Shown piece after piece: positions 8,232 to 16,989 of a DNA stretch of 59,014 nt (within the stretch, counting starts at the first letter, position 1; each line of letters opens with the position of its first letter). The translations under genes and the position numbers were made by a program. The notes below the pieces were generated by a model, which was not told the DNA's origin, searched no databases, and saw nothing but the letters and a program-made list of their open reading frames with translations. The stretch is from NCBI RefSeq assembly GCF_017355165.1, contig NZ_JADILK010000029.1, positions 1 through 59,014 of the forward strand. Direction: 5' to 3'. This DNA is from Bacillus sp. SD075. Lineage in GTDB: Bacteria; Bacillota; Bacilli; Bacillales; DSM-1321.

Positions 8232-9374
8232 ATGGATTTTTCACTTACAAAAGAGCAGCAGATGATTAAGGAAATGGTTAGGGAATTTGCCGAAAAGGAA
8301 ATTAAACCCATTGCGATAGAGTTGGATGCAAAGTCCATGTTTGCGGAGGATGTATTCAAAAAAATGGGGAAACTTGGGTTACTTGGAATTCCGTTTCCTG
8401 AAGAATATGGCGGTTCGGGCGGGGATACGATTTCGTATGCCATTGCAGTTGAAGAGGTTGGCAAGGCGTGCGGGGGAACCGGCTTAAGTTATGCAGCAGC
8501 CGTTTCGCTCGGAGCCAGTCCAATTTACTATTTTGGAACCGAAGAACAGAAGCAAAAATATCTGGTCCCGATCACGACGGGTGAAACGCTGGCAGCTTTT
8601 GGGTTAACAGAGCCTAATGCAGGTTCCGATGCTGGCGGTACGAGAACCACTGCCGTGTTGGAAGGTGATGAGTATGTGATTAATGGTGAGAAAACATGGA
8701 TAACGAATGCCAGTTATTCAAGAACCGTTACCGTCACTGCCGTATCAGGCAAAGATTCCAAGGGCAAGAATATCATCTCGGCATTCATCGTGCCAACCGA
8801 TACCCAAGGGCTTACAATCAATAGCAATTATGAAAAAATGGGAGTTCGGGCTTCCAATACTTGTGAAATCATTCTGGATAATGTCCGGGTACCTAAGAAA
8901 AATTTATTGGGAGATCCAGACAAAGGCTTCAAACAATTCTTATTCACACTGGATGGAGGAAGGATTTCGATTGCAGCTTTGGCTGTCGGTATCGCTCAGG
9001 CTGCCTTTGATAGAGCTTTAGCTTTTTCAAAAGAGCGCATTCAATTTGGTAAATCCATATCAAATTTCCAGGCCATTCAATTTAAGCTTGCAGACATGGC
9101 GATGGAAATTGAATTGGCGAGGAATATGGTATATAAGGCTGCATGGTTAAAAGACAATAAAAAACCTTTTGCAAAGGAAGCGGCATACGCCAAGCTTTTT
9201 GCAAGTGAGACCGCGTTCCGGGCCAGCAATCAAGCGATTCAAATACACGGCGGCTCTGGTTACATGCGCGAATATGAAGTGGAACGCTATTTAAGAGATG
9301 CCAAGTTATTGGAAATTGGTGAAGGCACATCCGAAATTCAAAGAATCGTTATTGCCAGACAATTAGGCTGTTAA
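8232..9374 (+). CDS. yngJ: Acyl-CoA dehydrogenase (YngJ-like, probable isovaleryl/branched-chain substrate)
   Basis: A 380-residue flavoenzyme that introduces the alpha-beta double bond into an acyl-CoA. The N-terminal helical domain begins [15 protein letters not shown]; the middle domain has [14 protein letters not shown] and the flavin-contacting WITNA; the C-terminal helical domain ends [19 protein letters not shown]. Glu364 in GEGTS occupies the catalytic-base position of short- and medium-chain enzymes, whereas human isovaleryl-CoA dehydrogenase uses another helix. The start ATG follows AAAGGGG; an upstream in-frame ATG at 8181 would overlap the operator. It is the first gene of a seven-gene operon in the yngJ-yngE order. 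Gene order points to isovaleryl-CoA, but the Glu position leaves room for other short acyl-CoAs. Confidence 0.9.
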   Translation: MDFSLTKEQQMIKEMVREFAEKEIKPIAIELDAKSMFAEDVFKKMGKLGLLGIPFPEEYGGSGGDTISYAIAVEEVGKACGGTGLSYAAAVSLGASPIYYFGTEEQKQKYLVPITTGETLAAFGLTEPNAGSDAGGTRTTAVLEGDEYVINGEKTWITNASYSRTVTVTAVSGKDSKGKNIISAFIVPTDTQGLTINSNYEKMGVRASNTCEIILDNVRVPKKNLLGDPDKGFKQFLFTLDGGRISIAALAVGIAQAAFDRALAFSKERIQFGKSISNFQAIQFKLADMAMEIELARNMVYKAAWLKDNKKPFAKEAAYAKLFASETAFRASNQAIQIHGGSGYMREYEVERYLRDAKLLEIGEGTSEIQRIVIARQLGC

Positions 9375-9387
9375 TCTTTCCGAACGT

Positions 9388-9417
9388 AAAATGAACAATG
9401 ATGCTTGGGTTCATTTT
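9388..9417 (+). other. Intercistronic hairpin between yngJ and yngI
   Basis: AAAATGAAC and GTTCATTTT can pair over a 12-base loop. There is no T-run after it, so it may be an mRNA-processing or stability element or a weak attenuator within the 113-base gap. Confidence 0.4.
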
Positions 9418-9487
9418 GGTGAAAAGCAGATGTTATCTATACAGCAAAAAGCGTTCATTCTTACTTTTATTTGATAGGAGGAGTTTG

Positions 9488-11134
9488 ATGTCTGATTTGC
9501 TAGATGTTACTATCGGGAAACTGCTTGAGAGGACAGCTGAACAATATGGTGATAATGAAGCGGTGGTGTACCATGAACTAGGCCTGCGTCATTCCTATCG
9601 CGAATTTGAAAAAATTTGCAGAAAGGCGGCCAGGGGGTTCATGTCACTAGATATTAAAAAAGGTGAGCATATCGCCATTTGGGCGTCCAATAAACCGGAA
9701 TGGCTTATATCCCAATTTTCCACCGCGAAAATGGGCGGGGTACTGGTTACGGTCAATACTAATTACCGCACAAGTGAGCTGGAATATCTGCTCAAGCAAT
9801 CGGATTCGACGACGATCATCCTGATGGAACAATATAAGGATCATTCATATATAGATACGCTGTACGAAATCATACCTGAATTGAAAAATGCAGAACCAGG
9901 AAAATTACAATCTGAGAAACTGCCAAAATTGAAAAATATCATTGTTTTAGGTGATACGCGTCATCCCGGAACGTTTTCGTGGGATGAAGTCATTAGTGGG
10001 AGCGAATCCGTTTCGGAGGAGTCGCTGGACCTGAGAATGGAGGAATTGACTCCTGGTGATGTGATAAATATGCAATATACATCAGGGACGACAGGGTTTC
10101 CAAAAGGAGTGATGCTGACGCATTCAAACTTGGTCAATAACGGATTGAATGTCGCGGAATGCATGAAGCTTACCGAAGTTGATAGACTCTGCATCCCGGT
10201 TCCATTTTTTCATTGTTTCGGTTGTTCCCTCGGTACGATGGCCTCTGTTTCTGTAGGGGCAACAATGGTGCCCATCGTGGAGTTTAACCCACGCGTTGTC
10301 CTTCAGACCATTGAAGCCGAAAAATGTACTGGACTTCATGGTGTACCGACGATGTTCATAGCTGAACTTAATCTTGATGACTTTGACCAGTATGACTTAA
10401 GTTCGTTGCGGACTGGAATCATGGCAGGATCCACATGTCCGATCGAAGTCATGAAAAGCGTGGTGAATAAGATGGGAATCTCGGAAATTACGATTACTTA
10501 TGGTCAAACGGAATCTTCTCCAGGAATTACGATGACAAGAACGGACGATCCGATCGAACTTCGTGTTTCTTCAGTGGGAATGGCTTTGCCGAAAGTGGAA
10601 GTGAAAATCGTCGATCCAGCCACCGGAGAAGAAGTCCAGCGGGGTAAACAAGGGGAACTCTGTTCAAGGGGATACCATGTAATGAAGGGATATTATAATA
10701 ACCCGGAAGCCACTGAGGAGGCGATTGACCGGGAAGGCTGGCTTCATACGGGCGATTTGGCGGTCATGGATGAAAGGGGCTATTGCAAGATAACTGGCCG
10801 GCTGAAAGATATGATCATCCGCGGAGGGGAAAATATTTATCCCCGTGAGATTGAAGAATTCCTCTATCAACATCCTGCTATTGTCGATGTACAGGTACTC
10901 GGCGTTCCAGATCAAAAGTACGGGGAAGAGGTCGCGGCATGGATCATTTTGAAAGCAGGAGAAACCCTTACGGAGAAAGAATTGATAGAGTATTGCAAAG
11001 GGAAAATATCTTTTCATAAAATTCCCCGTTACATTCAATTTACCGATGCTTATCCAATGACTGCATCCGGAAAAATTCAAAAGTATAAGCTTCGGCAACA
11101 AACTCTTGACCTACTATCGGAAGGCACTAAATAA
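9488..11134 (+). CDS. yngI: Acyl-CoA synthetase, AMP-binding family (YngI-like)
   Basis: A 548-residue adenylate-forming enzyme that activates a carboxylic acid to its CoA thioester using ATP. The P-loop-like signature YTSGTTGFPKGVMLTHSN is near residue 200, YGQTESSP is near 340, the hinge GRLKDMIIRGGENIYPREIEE follows near 440, and the C-terminal catalytic lysine is in ASGKIQKYKLR. The ATG at 9488 follows GATAGGAGGAG; a longer in-frame version from 9398 lacks a ribosome site. It lies 113 bases after yngJ and 12 before the biotin carboxylase. In this operon it most likely activates a short branched acid such as isovalerate; the substrate is inferred. Confidence 0.9.
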   Translation: MSDLLDVTIGKLLERTAEQYGDNEAVVYHELGLRHSYREFEKICRKAARGFMSLDIKKGEHIAIWASNKPEWLISQFSTAKMGGVLVTVNTNYRTSELEYLLKQSDSTTIILMEQYKDHSYIDTLYEIIPELKNAEPGKLQSEKLPKLKNIIVLGDTRHPGTFSWDEVISGSESVSEESLDLRMEELTPGDVINMQYTSGTTGFPKGVMLTHSNLVNNGLNVAECMKLTEVDRLCIPVPFFHCFGCSLGTMASVSVGATMVPIVEFNPRVVLQTIEAEKCTGLHGVPTMFIAELNLDDFDQYDLSSLRTGIMAGSTCPIEVMKSVVNKMGISEITITYGQTESSPGITMTRTDDPIELRVSSVGMALPKVEVKIVDPATGEEVQRGKQGELCSRGYHVMKGYYNNPEATEEAIDREGWLHTGDLAVMDERGYCKITGRLKDMIIRGGENIYPREIEEFLYQHPAIVDVQVLGVPDQKYGEEVAAWIILKAGETLTEKELIEYCKGKISFHKIPRYIQFTDAYPMTASGKIQKYKLRQQTLDLLSEGTK

Positions 11135-11146
11135 GGAGGAGATCGA

Positions 11147-12496
11147 ATGATTCGAAAAATTCTTATCGCAAACAGGGGAGAAATAGCATCACGCATTATT
11201 CGTACATGCAGGAAGTTGGGAATAAGCACGGTAGCCGTCCATTCGGAAGCAGATTCGGATTCGCCATTTGTGGGATTGGCGGATGAGGCATATTTATTGG
11301 GTGGCCCGCGAGTACAGGAGAGCTATTTAAACGTCAATAAGATTTTGGAGATTGCCAAGAAAACCGGAGTGGAGGCCATTCATCCTGGATACGGATTTCT
11401 TAGTGAAAATGAAGATTTTGCACGTTCATGCGAAGAAGCCGGCTTAATATTCATTGGTCCAAAACCAGAGATTATCCAGCAGATGGGCAATAAAGTAGAG
11501 GCGCGGAAAAAGATGGAGCAAGCGGGACTTCCATTGGTACCCGGATTTTCACGTCCGTTAATTGATAGTGCAGAAGCGGCAGCCGTAGCAGATAAGATTG
11601 GCTATCCAGTCATGTTAAAAGCAGCAGCAGGCGGCGGGGGGATCGGGATGCAGGCCGTGGCTAATGAAGATGAACTTACCAAGGCCTTCGAAGGGAATCA
11701 AAAACGAGCCCAATTGTTTTTTGGCAATGGAGATATGTTCATAGAAAAATTGATTGAGAAGCCTCGTCATATTGAAATTCAGGTATTGGCGGATTCCTTT
11801 GGGAATGCTGTTTACTTATGGGAAAGGGAATGCTCCGTTCAAAGGCGGCATCAGAAGGTCGTGGAAGAAGCTCCCTCTTCTTTCCTTGACGAAGAAACTA
11901 GAAACAGGATGGGTATGGCTGCAGTGAAAGCGGTAAAATCCATCGGTTATAGCAATGCGGGGACCCTCGAATTTTTAGTTGATGCGGATAAAAACTTTTA
12001 TTTCCTGGAAATGAATACACGCCTTCAGGTAGAGCATCCCGTCACGGAAGAAATTACGGGACTGGATTTAGTCGAACAGCAAATTAAAATTGCATCGGGC
12101 AACAAATTGGAATTCACTCAAAGTGAGATTAAACAGGATGGACACTCCATTGAAGTGCGCATATATGCTGAAGATCCGAAAACCTTTTATCCAGCCCCGG
12201 GAAGGATCACCAGATTGGAACTTCCAGAAGGTGAAGGGATCCGTCATGAATTGGCTGTTCATGGAACTTCCGTCGTATCCCACTTTTATGATCCGATGAT
12301 CGCAAAATTGGTAGTGAGCGCCGATTCAAGAGATAAAGCGATCAAGAGATTAAGAGAAGCGTTGGCAAGCTATAAAATAGAAGGGATTAAAACAAATCTA
12401 CCTTTACTGATGGAAATAAGTTCTCATGAAGCTTTTTCCCAAGGAGATACGACTACGGATTTCATTGCGAAATATATTAAAAAATTGACTGTATAA
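11147..12496 (+). CDS. yngH: Biotin carboxylase subunit of an acyl-CoA (methylcrotonyl-CoA) carboxylase
   Basis: A 449-residue ATP-grasp enzyme that carboxylates biotin with bicarbonate and ATP. The N-terminal domain begins IRKILIANRGEIASRIIR. The ATP-grasp contains the glycine-rich AAAGGGGIGMQ loop near residue 165, EKPRHIEIQVLAD near 205, the bicarbonate-site RRHQKVVEEAP near 235, and the metal-binding EMNTRLQVEHPVTE near 285. AAGGAGGAG precedes the ATG. The biotin-bearing domain is a separate gene 38 bases downstream, as in B. subtilis YngH/YngHB, so this subunit works with it and the carboxyltransferase at the operon end. Confidence 0.93.
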   Translation: MIRKILIANRGEIASRIIRTCRKLGISTVAVHSEADSDSPFVGLADEAYLLGGPRVQESYLNVNKILEIAKKTGVEAIHPGYGFLSENEDFARSCEEAGLIFIGPKPEIIQQMGNKVEARKKMEQAGLPLVPGFSRPLIDSAEAAAVADKIGYPVMLKAAAGGGGIGMQAVANEDELTKAFEGNQKRAQLFFGNGDMFIEKLIEKPRHIEIQVLADSFGNAVYLWERECSVQRRHQKVVEEAPSSFLDEETRNRMGMAAVKAVKSIGYSNAGTLEFLVDADKNFYFLEMNTRLQVEHPVTEEITGLDLVEQQIKIASGNKLEFTQSEIKQDGHSIEVRIYAEDPKTFYPAPGRITRLELPEGEGIRHELAVHGTSVVSHFYDPMIAKLVVSADSRDKAIKRLREALASYKIEGIKTNLPLLMEISSHEAFSQGDTTTDFIAKYIKKLTV

Positions 12497-12534
12497 CGTG
12501 CATTTTAAAACATAATGATCAGGAGGAATGTAAG

Positions 12535-12747
12535 ATGGCAGAATTAAAGGCAAGCATGGCAGGAAGCGTTTGGAAAATCGTAGCGAATGAGGGGCAAAGT
12601 GTAACAGACGGGCAGGATATCATTATCTTGGAATCGATGAAAATGGAAATCCCCATTGCAGCTGAGGAAACCGGTACCATTAAAGAACTTAAAGTGAATG
12701 AAGGGGATTTCGTAAATGAGGGCGACGTTTTGGCCGTCATTGAATAA
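12535..12747 (+). CDS. yngHB: Biotin/lipoyl attachment protein (BCCP-like, YngHB)
   Basis: A 70-residue stand-alone biotin carrier domain. Lys36 lies in the biotinylation motif ESMKMEI, and the flanking beta-hairpins (ASMAGSVWKI, KVNEGDFVNEGDVLAVIE) complete the barrel. It shuttles carboxybiotin between the biotin carboxylase and the carboxyltransferase of the same operon. AGGAGG precedes the start. The TAA stop shares its last A with an ATG at 12747 in the next gene's frame, although that gene probably starts at 12765. Confidence 0.93.
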   Translation: MAELKASMAGSVWKIVANEGQSVTDGQDIIILESMKMEIPIAAEETGTIKELKVNEGDFVNEGDVLAVIE

Positions 12748-12764
12748 TGGGATGGAGGGGTAAG

Positions 12765-13664
12765 ATGAATTGGCCTGAAAAAGTGACAATTAAGGAAGTG
12801 GGTCCTCGCGACGGGCTGCAAAATGAAAAGGTCATGATACCTGCACAAAGCAAAATGGATTGGATCGACCAGCTTTCTGATACAGGATTATCTTATATTG
12901 AGGTGACTTCTTTTGTACATCCAAAGTGGATTCCCCAATTGAGTGATGCCGCGCTTGTGGCTAAGGGAATAAAGCGCAACCCCGGGATCACTTATGCGGC
13001 CCTTGTACCCAATCAAAGGGGGTTGGAATCGGCCCTTGAAGCCAATATCGATGAAATATCCGTATTCATGTCATCCAGTGATACGCATAATCTTAAAAAT
13101 ATCAATAAATCGATTTCCGATACTTTTCCAATAATGAAGGATGTCATCGGGACAGCAGCCAAAAGCGGGAAAATGGTTAGAGGCTATATTTCTACCGTTT
13201 TCGGCTGCCCTTATGAAGGGGAGGTTTCGTCCGAACAGGTTTTCCGTGTTTGTGATCAACTTTTTGAATATGGTATCGATGAGGTCTCATTGGGTGATAC
13301 CATTGGGGTTGCATCTCCAAGACAGGTTGCCATGTTCCTTGAAGAGGCTGTAAAAAGATATGATATAGGCCGAATTGCCCTCCATTTTCATGATACTAGG
13401 GGAATGGCGCTCGCAAATGTTCTTGAATCACTGAATTATGGTGTGGGCACTTTCGACTCTTCGCTCGGAGGTTTAGGAGGCTGCCCATATGCACCAGGTG
13501 CGAGCGGAAATGTGGCTACGGATGACCTAGTTCATATGCTACATAAAATGGGTATTCACACGGGAATCAATCCAGAAAAACTAATGAAGGCAGCGGCCTT
13601 TATGCAAAGCTTTTTGGAAAAACCATTACCTAGCCATCAGATGGCTGTTTATAACGCACAATAA
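12765..13664 (+). CDS. yngG: Hydroxymethylglutaryl-CoA lyase (YngG-like)
   Basis: A 299-residue TIM-barrel enzyme of the HMGL family that splits HMG-CoA to acetoacetate and acetyl-CoA, the last step of leucine degradation. The N-terminus has the active-site EVGPRDGLQNE. HFHDTRGMA carries metal-binding histidines, and the signature GGLGGCPYAPGASGN includes the catalytic Cys. I chose ATG 12765, preceded by GGAGGGG, over ATG 12747, which would place the ribosome site inside the gene. It follows the biotin carrier by 17 bases. Confidence 0.93.
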   Translation: MNWPEKVTIKEVGPRDGLQNEKVMIPAQSKMDWIDQLSDTGLSYIEVTSFVHPKWIPQLSDAALVAKGIKRNPGITYAALVPNQRGLESALEANIDEISVFMSSSDTHNLKNINKSISDTFPIMKDVIGTAAKSGKMVRGYISTVFGCPYEGEVSSEQVFRVCDQLFEYGIDEVSLGDTIGVASPRQVAMFLEEAVKRYDIGRIALHFHDTRGMALANVLESLNYGVGTFDSSLGGLGGCPYAPGASGNVATDDLVHMLHKMGIHTGINPEKLMKAAAFMQSFLEKPLPSHQMAVYNAQ

Positions 13665-13683
13665 GACAAATTGAGGTGAATTT

Positions 13684-14466
13684 ATGACATCATTAGTTGA
13701 AATAAGCACGGAGGAAAATGGAATTGCCCTCGTGACTTTGAATCGGCCGGATGCTGCTAATGCTTTATCCACAGAATTGCTTCATTGTTTAACCGAAGGT
13801 CTGCATGAATTGAACAGAGATTCCAATTTACGAACAGTCATTATAACCGGGGCGGGTGAAAAAGCGTTTTGTGCAGGTGCGGATCTTAAGGAACGCGTAG
13901 GTATGAATGATGATAAAGTCAAGGAGACAGTCAAGTTGATTGGAGACACGATTACGGCTGTAGAAAACCTTCCAGTTCCGGTTATCGCCGCGATTAACGG
14001 TTCGGCTTTTGGCGGAGGCCTGGAGTTGGCACTCGCTTGTGATATACGAATCGCATCGGAAACGGCGAAGGTGGGACTGACAGAAACGTCATTAGGCATC
14101 ATCCCAGGAGCGGGAGGTACTCAGCGCCTGCCGCGGATAGTCGGAATATCGACTGCGAAAGAACTGATTTATACGGCAAGAAGATTGGATGCAAAAACGG
14201 CACATGCCTTGAAAATCATCAGTCATGTATATTCATCTCAACATTTACTTGAGGAAGCGAAAAAATTGGCAGGGGAAATTGCGGTCAATGCCCCATTGGC
14301 ACTCAGGGCTGCAAAAGCGGCGATTAATCATGGGGCTGAGACTAACTTGAAAAAAGGGTTGGAAATTGAAAAAGACTGTTATCAAACAACTTTAAAAACC
14401 CGGGACCGACTGGAAGGTCTGTCGGCATTCAAGGAAAAGCGCAAACCGGAATTTAAGGGCCAATGA
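13684..14466 (+). CDS. yngF: Enoyl-CoA hydratase, probable methylglutaconyl-CoA hydratase (YngF-like)
   Basis: A 260-residue crotonase-fold protein. The oxyanion-hole segments are AFCAGADLKER (residues about 61-71) and NGSAFGGGLELALACD (about 102-117), with GIIPGAGGTQRLPR (about 140-153) carrying the usual second catalytic acid region. In this operon it would hydrate 3-methylglutaconyl-CoA to HMG-CoA, linking the carboxylase to the lyase. Start at ATG with TTGAGGTGAA upstream. Generic enoyl-CoA hydratase activity is the alternative if only family is considered. Confidence 0.88.
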   Translation: MTSLVEISTEENGIALVTLNRPDAANALSTELLHCLTEGLHELNRDSNLRTVIITGAGEKAFCAGADLKERVGMNDDKVKETVKLIGDTITAVENLPVPVIAAINGSAFGGGLELALACDIRIASETAKVGLTETSLGIIPGAGGTQRLPRIVGISTAKELIYTARRLDAKTAHALKIISHVYSSQHLLEEAKKLAGEIAVNAPLALRAAKAAINHGAETNLKKGLEIEKDCYQTTLKTRDRLEGLSAFKEKRKPEFKGQ

Positions 14467-14489
14467 TTTCAATTGAAGGAGGAACAGGG

Positions 14490-16019
14490 ATGGTAACGAC
14501 GGATAAACTAACCGAAACGGTTGAAACGATTAAAAAAGGCGGTTTAGAAAAATATCATCAAAAAAACGCTGAAAAAGGAAAGCTTTTCGTACGTGAACGG
14601 CTAGAGCTGCTTTTCGATGAAGGGGTTGAAATAGAGGACGCATTCTTTGCTAATTGTGCCAGTGATGGTCTGCCTGCTGATGGCGTGGTTACAGGCATCG
14701 GAAAAATCAATGGTCAGAGGGTCTGTGTCATGGCCAATGATTCGACTGTAAAAGCTGGTTCCTGGGGAGCGAGGACCGTCGAGAAAATCATTCGCATTCA
14801 GGAAACAGCTGAAAAGTTACAGCTGCCCCTCCTTTATTTAGTCGATTCTGCCGGGGCACGAATTACGGATCAAGTAGAAATGTTTCCGGGACGCCGCGGT
14901 GCAGGACGCATCTTTTACAATCAAGTGAAGTTATCAGGAAAAGTCCCACAAATTTGTCTTTTGTTTGGCCCGTCTGCCGCAGGCGGAGCATATATCCCAG
15001 CTTTTTGTGATATTGTCGTAATGGTGGATGGCAATGCATCCATGTATTTAGGATCACCGAGAATGGCAGAGATGGTCATTGGCGAAAAGGTGAGCGAAGA
15101 GGAAATGGGCGGGGCGAAAATGCATTGTTCTGTATCAGGATGCGGGGATGTGCTTGTCAAGTCGGAAGAAGAATCGATCGCGTTTGCGCGCAGGTACTTA
15201 AGCTATTTTCCAGGAAATTATCAAGAAAGGCCAAAAGGCGTAAAACCTGAGCTGCCGGCGGATTTCGAAAAAACATTGGAAGAACTGATTCCTAAAAATC
15301 AGAATGCAGCCTTCAATATGTATGACCTGATCGATAGGATTATAGACAGGCAATCTTTTTGTGAAATCAAGAAGCTATTTGCACCTGAATTAATTACTGG
15401 GCTTGCAAGGCTAAATGGACAAACGATAGGGATCATAGCCAATCAGCCGCGTGTCAAGGGGGGCGTGCTTTTCCATGATTCAGCTGATAAAGCAGCCAAG
15501 TTCATCAATTTATGCGATGCTTTCCATATACCGCTGTTGTTTCTGGTGGATATTCCAGGATTCATGATTGGGACGAAGGTCGAACGGGCAGGGATCATTC
15601 GCCATGGTGCGAAAATGATTTCGGCCATGAGTGAAGCCACTGTTCCCAAGATTTCTGTCATTGTCCGTAAGGCGTATGGTGCTGGACTATACGCGATGGC
15701 TGGTCCGGCTTTTGAACCGGACTGCGTTCTTGCCTTACCGACGGCATTGATTGCGGTCATGGGGGCAGAAGCTGCGGTTAATGCCGTCTATGCTAATAAA
15801 ATCAATGCAATGGAACCGGAAGAACGCCCCGCATTCATCGAACAGAAACGCAATGAATACAATGAAGACATTGATATCTACCGCTTAGCCTCCGAGATGA
15901 TTGTTGATGGGATCATACAGCCAAATGACCTGCGTGATGAATTGAGCGCCCGGTTTGAAGCGTATGGAAGTAAGCAATTGTCATTTACTGATCGTAAACA
16001 TGGGGTCTATCCCGTTTAA
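14490..16019 (+). CDS. yngE: Acyl-CoA carboxylase carboxyltransferase subunit (methylcrotonyl-CoA carboxylase beta, YngE-like)
   Basis: A 509-residue carboxyltransferase of the propionyl/methylcrotonyl-CoA carboxylase beta family, transferring CO2 from carboxybiotin to the acyl-CoA. The N-terminal half has LVDSAGARITDQVEMFPGRRGAGRIF and GPSAAGGAYIPAFCD; the C-terminal half has LFLVDIPGFMIGTKVERAGIIRHGAK and RKAYGAGLYAMAGPAFEPD, the two crotonase-like oxyanion regions. ATG 14490 follows GGAGGAACAGGG; ATG 14463 overlaps the previous gene by four bases but has no ribosome site. It is the last gene of the operon and is followed by a strong terminator. Confidence 0.92.
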   Translation: MVTTDKLTETVETIKKGGLEKYHQKNAEKGKLFVRERLELLFDEGVEIEDAFFANCASDGLPADGVVTGIGKINGQRVCVMANDSTVKAGSWGARTVEKIIRIQETAEKLQLPLLYLVDSAGARITDQVEMFPGRRGAGRIFYNQVKLSGKVPQICLLFGPSAAGGAYIPAFCDIVVMVDGNASMYLGSPRMAEMVIGEKVSEEEMGGAKMHCSVSGCGDVLVKSEEESIAFARRYLSYFPGNYQERPKGVKPELPADFEKTLEELIPKNQNAAFNMYDLIDRIIDRQSFCEIKKLFAPELITGLARLNGQTIGIIANQPRVKGGVLFHDSADKAAKFINLCDAFHIPLLFLVDIPGFMIGTKVERAGIIRHGAKMISAMSEATVPKISVIVRKAYGAGLYAMAGPAFEPDCVLALPTALIAVMGAEAAVNAVYANKINAMEPEERPAFIEQKRNEYNEDIDIYRLASEMIVDGIIQPNDLRDELSARFEAYGSKQLSFTDRKHGVYPV

Positions 16020-16033
16020 AGATCCAATAAACG

Positions 16034-16060
16034 AGCCCGGTCAACATGACCGGGCTATTT
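16034..16060 (+). terminator. Terminator of the yngJ-yngE operon
   Basis: A perfect 10-bp GC-rich stem (AGCCCGGTCA / TGACCGGGCT) with a 3-base loop, followed by ATTTAT. It lies 14 bases after the carboxyltransferase stop. Confidence 0.88.
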
Positions 16061-16141
16061 ATCATGTATTAAAAAAATGATTTTTAAATAATTAGAAAAT
16101 TTTTTTGATTTAGAGTTGCTAAATCACACAAGGAAGAGTAC

Positions 16142-16171
16142 TATAATTAGTAATTAATGATTTACTAATTA
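16142..16171. promoter_or_regulatory. NrtR-type operator overlapping a -10 box
   Basis: A 10-base inverted repeat (TAATTAGTAA / TTACTAATTA at 16144-16153 and 16162-16171) with an 8-base spacer. It overlaps TATAAT at 16142-16147, a good -10 element; the -35 is weak. It lies directly before the Nudix-type regulator and NAD salvage genes, as expected for autoregulated NrtR operons. Confidence 0.75.
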
Positions 16172-16209
16172 CTCAATTCCATACTTAGTGAAAGGAAGTG
16201 AGAGTTGCC

Positions 16210-16974
16210 ATGGCTCAGCAGGAAAAAAAGAAATATATTTCTCCAGATGGATACACAGCAGATATTGCTATTTTTACCATTACTACAAAGAAAACGGCAG
16301 AGAAAGCCCCTCCTGAAATGTTTTTGAAGCTATTATTAATCAAACGTGCCACAAAAGATAAGGAAGGAAGCCCGAATGTTGAAGGGGATAAATGGGCTTT
16401 ACCTGGAGGATTTGTCAATGCTGGCGAGACTGCGTATGAAGCTGCCAAAAGAGAATTGAAAGAAGAAACGGGCGTAGCCGGATTCCATGTCAAGCATTTC
16501 GGGGTTTATGACCGGCCAGGGCGCGATTCCAGGGGATGGATCATATCCAATGCTTTTTATGCAATTGTCCAGGAAGAGTTTCTTCATCAAAGAAAAGCGA
16601 ATGACGATGCAGCCGAGGTTGAATTGTTCACGATCCAGGAAGCCTTACAATTAGATCTTGCATTTGATCATTATACTATTATTAAAGATGCGATGAATTT
16701 ATTGAAAAAAGAAATGGTGCAAACGACGATAGCCCAAAAATTCCTGCCGGATGAATTTACACTTTCTGAACTGCAACGTGTTTTGCTTACAGCCAGAGAT
16801 GATGCGAAAATCAGCGCAGACTCACTTTTTTATGCAAAAGCCCCGAAACTACCTTTTTTGGAGAAAGTCTTGGATGAAAAGGGTATGCAGAAAAAAACGA
16901 AACGTAACTCGTATCGGCCTTCACAGCTTTACCGGTTTAATGCAGAGGTTGTGATGGACTCTATTTACTATTAA
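16210..16974 (+). CDS. Nudix hydrolase with C-terminal winged-helix (NrtR-like NAD regulator)
   Basis: A 254-residue two-domain protein. Residues 15-155 form a Nudix domain; the box at 67-89 fits G-x5-E-x7-REU-x-EE-x-GU exactly (G67, E73, R81, E82, E85, E86, G88), so catalysis may be retained. The C-terminal part (about 165-254) fits the winged helix of NrtR (FTLSELQRVLL near 180; RPSQLYRF near the end). ATG 16210 has the near-consensus site AAGGAAGTGA 8 bases upstream; GTG 16198 would put that site inside the gene. NrtR proteins sense ADP-ribose and repress NAD salvage genes; the three downstream genes fit this. It may instead be an ADP-ribose or ADP-ribosylation-linked hydrolase. Confidence 0.85.
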   Translation: MAQQEKKKYISPDGYTADIAIFTITTKKTAEKAPPEMFLKLLLIKRATKDKEGSPNVEGDKWALPGGFVNAGETAYEAAKRELKEETGVAGFHVKHFGVYDRPGRDSRGWIISNAFYAIVQEEFLHQRKANDDAAEVELFTIQEALQLDLAFDHYTIIKDAMNLLKKEMVQTTIAQKFLPDEFTLSELQRVLLTARDDAKISADSLFYAKAPKLPFLEKVLDEKGMQKKTKRNSYRPSQLYRFNAEVVMDSIYY

Positions 16975-16989
16975 GGGGGAATATGTGGT

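Noticed and set aside
9398..9487. 30-codon N-terminal extension of the acyl-CoA synthetase
   Set aside because: No ribosome site upstream; GATAGGAGGAG is placed for ATG 9488.
14463..14489. Earlier start of the carboxyltransferase overlapping yngF
   Set aside because: No ribosome site; GGAGGAACAGGG precedes ATG 14490.
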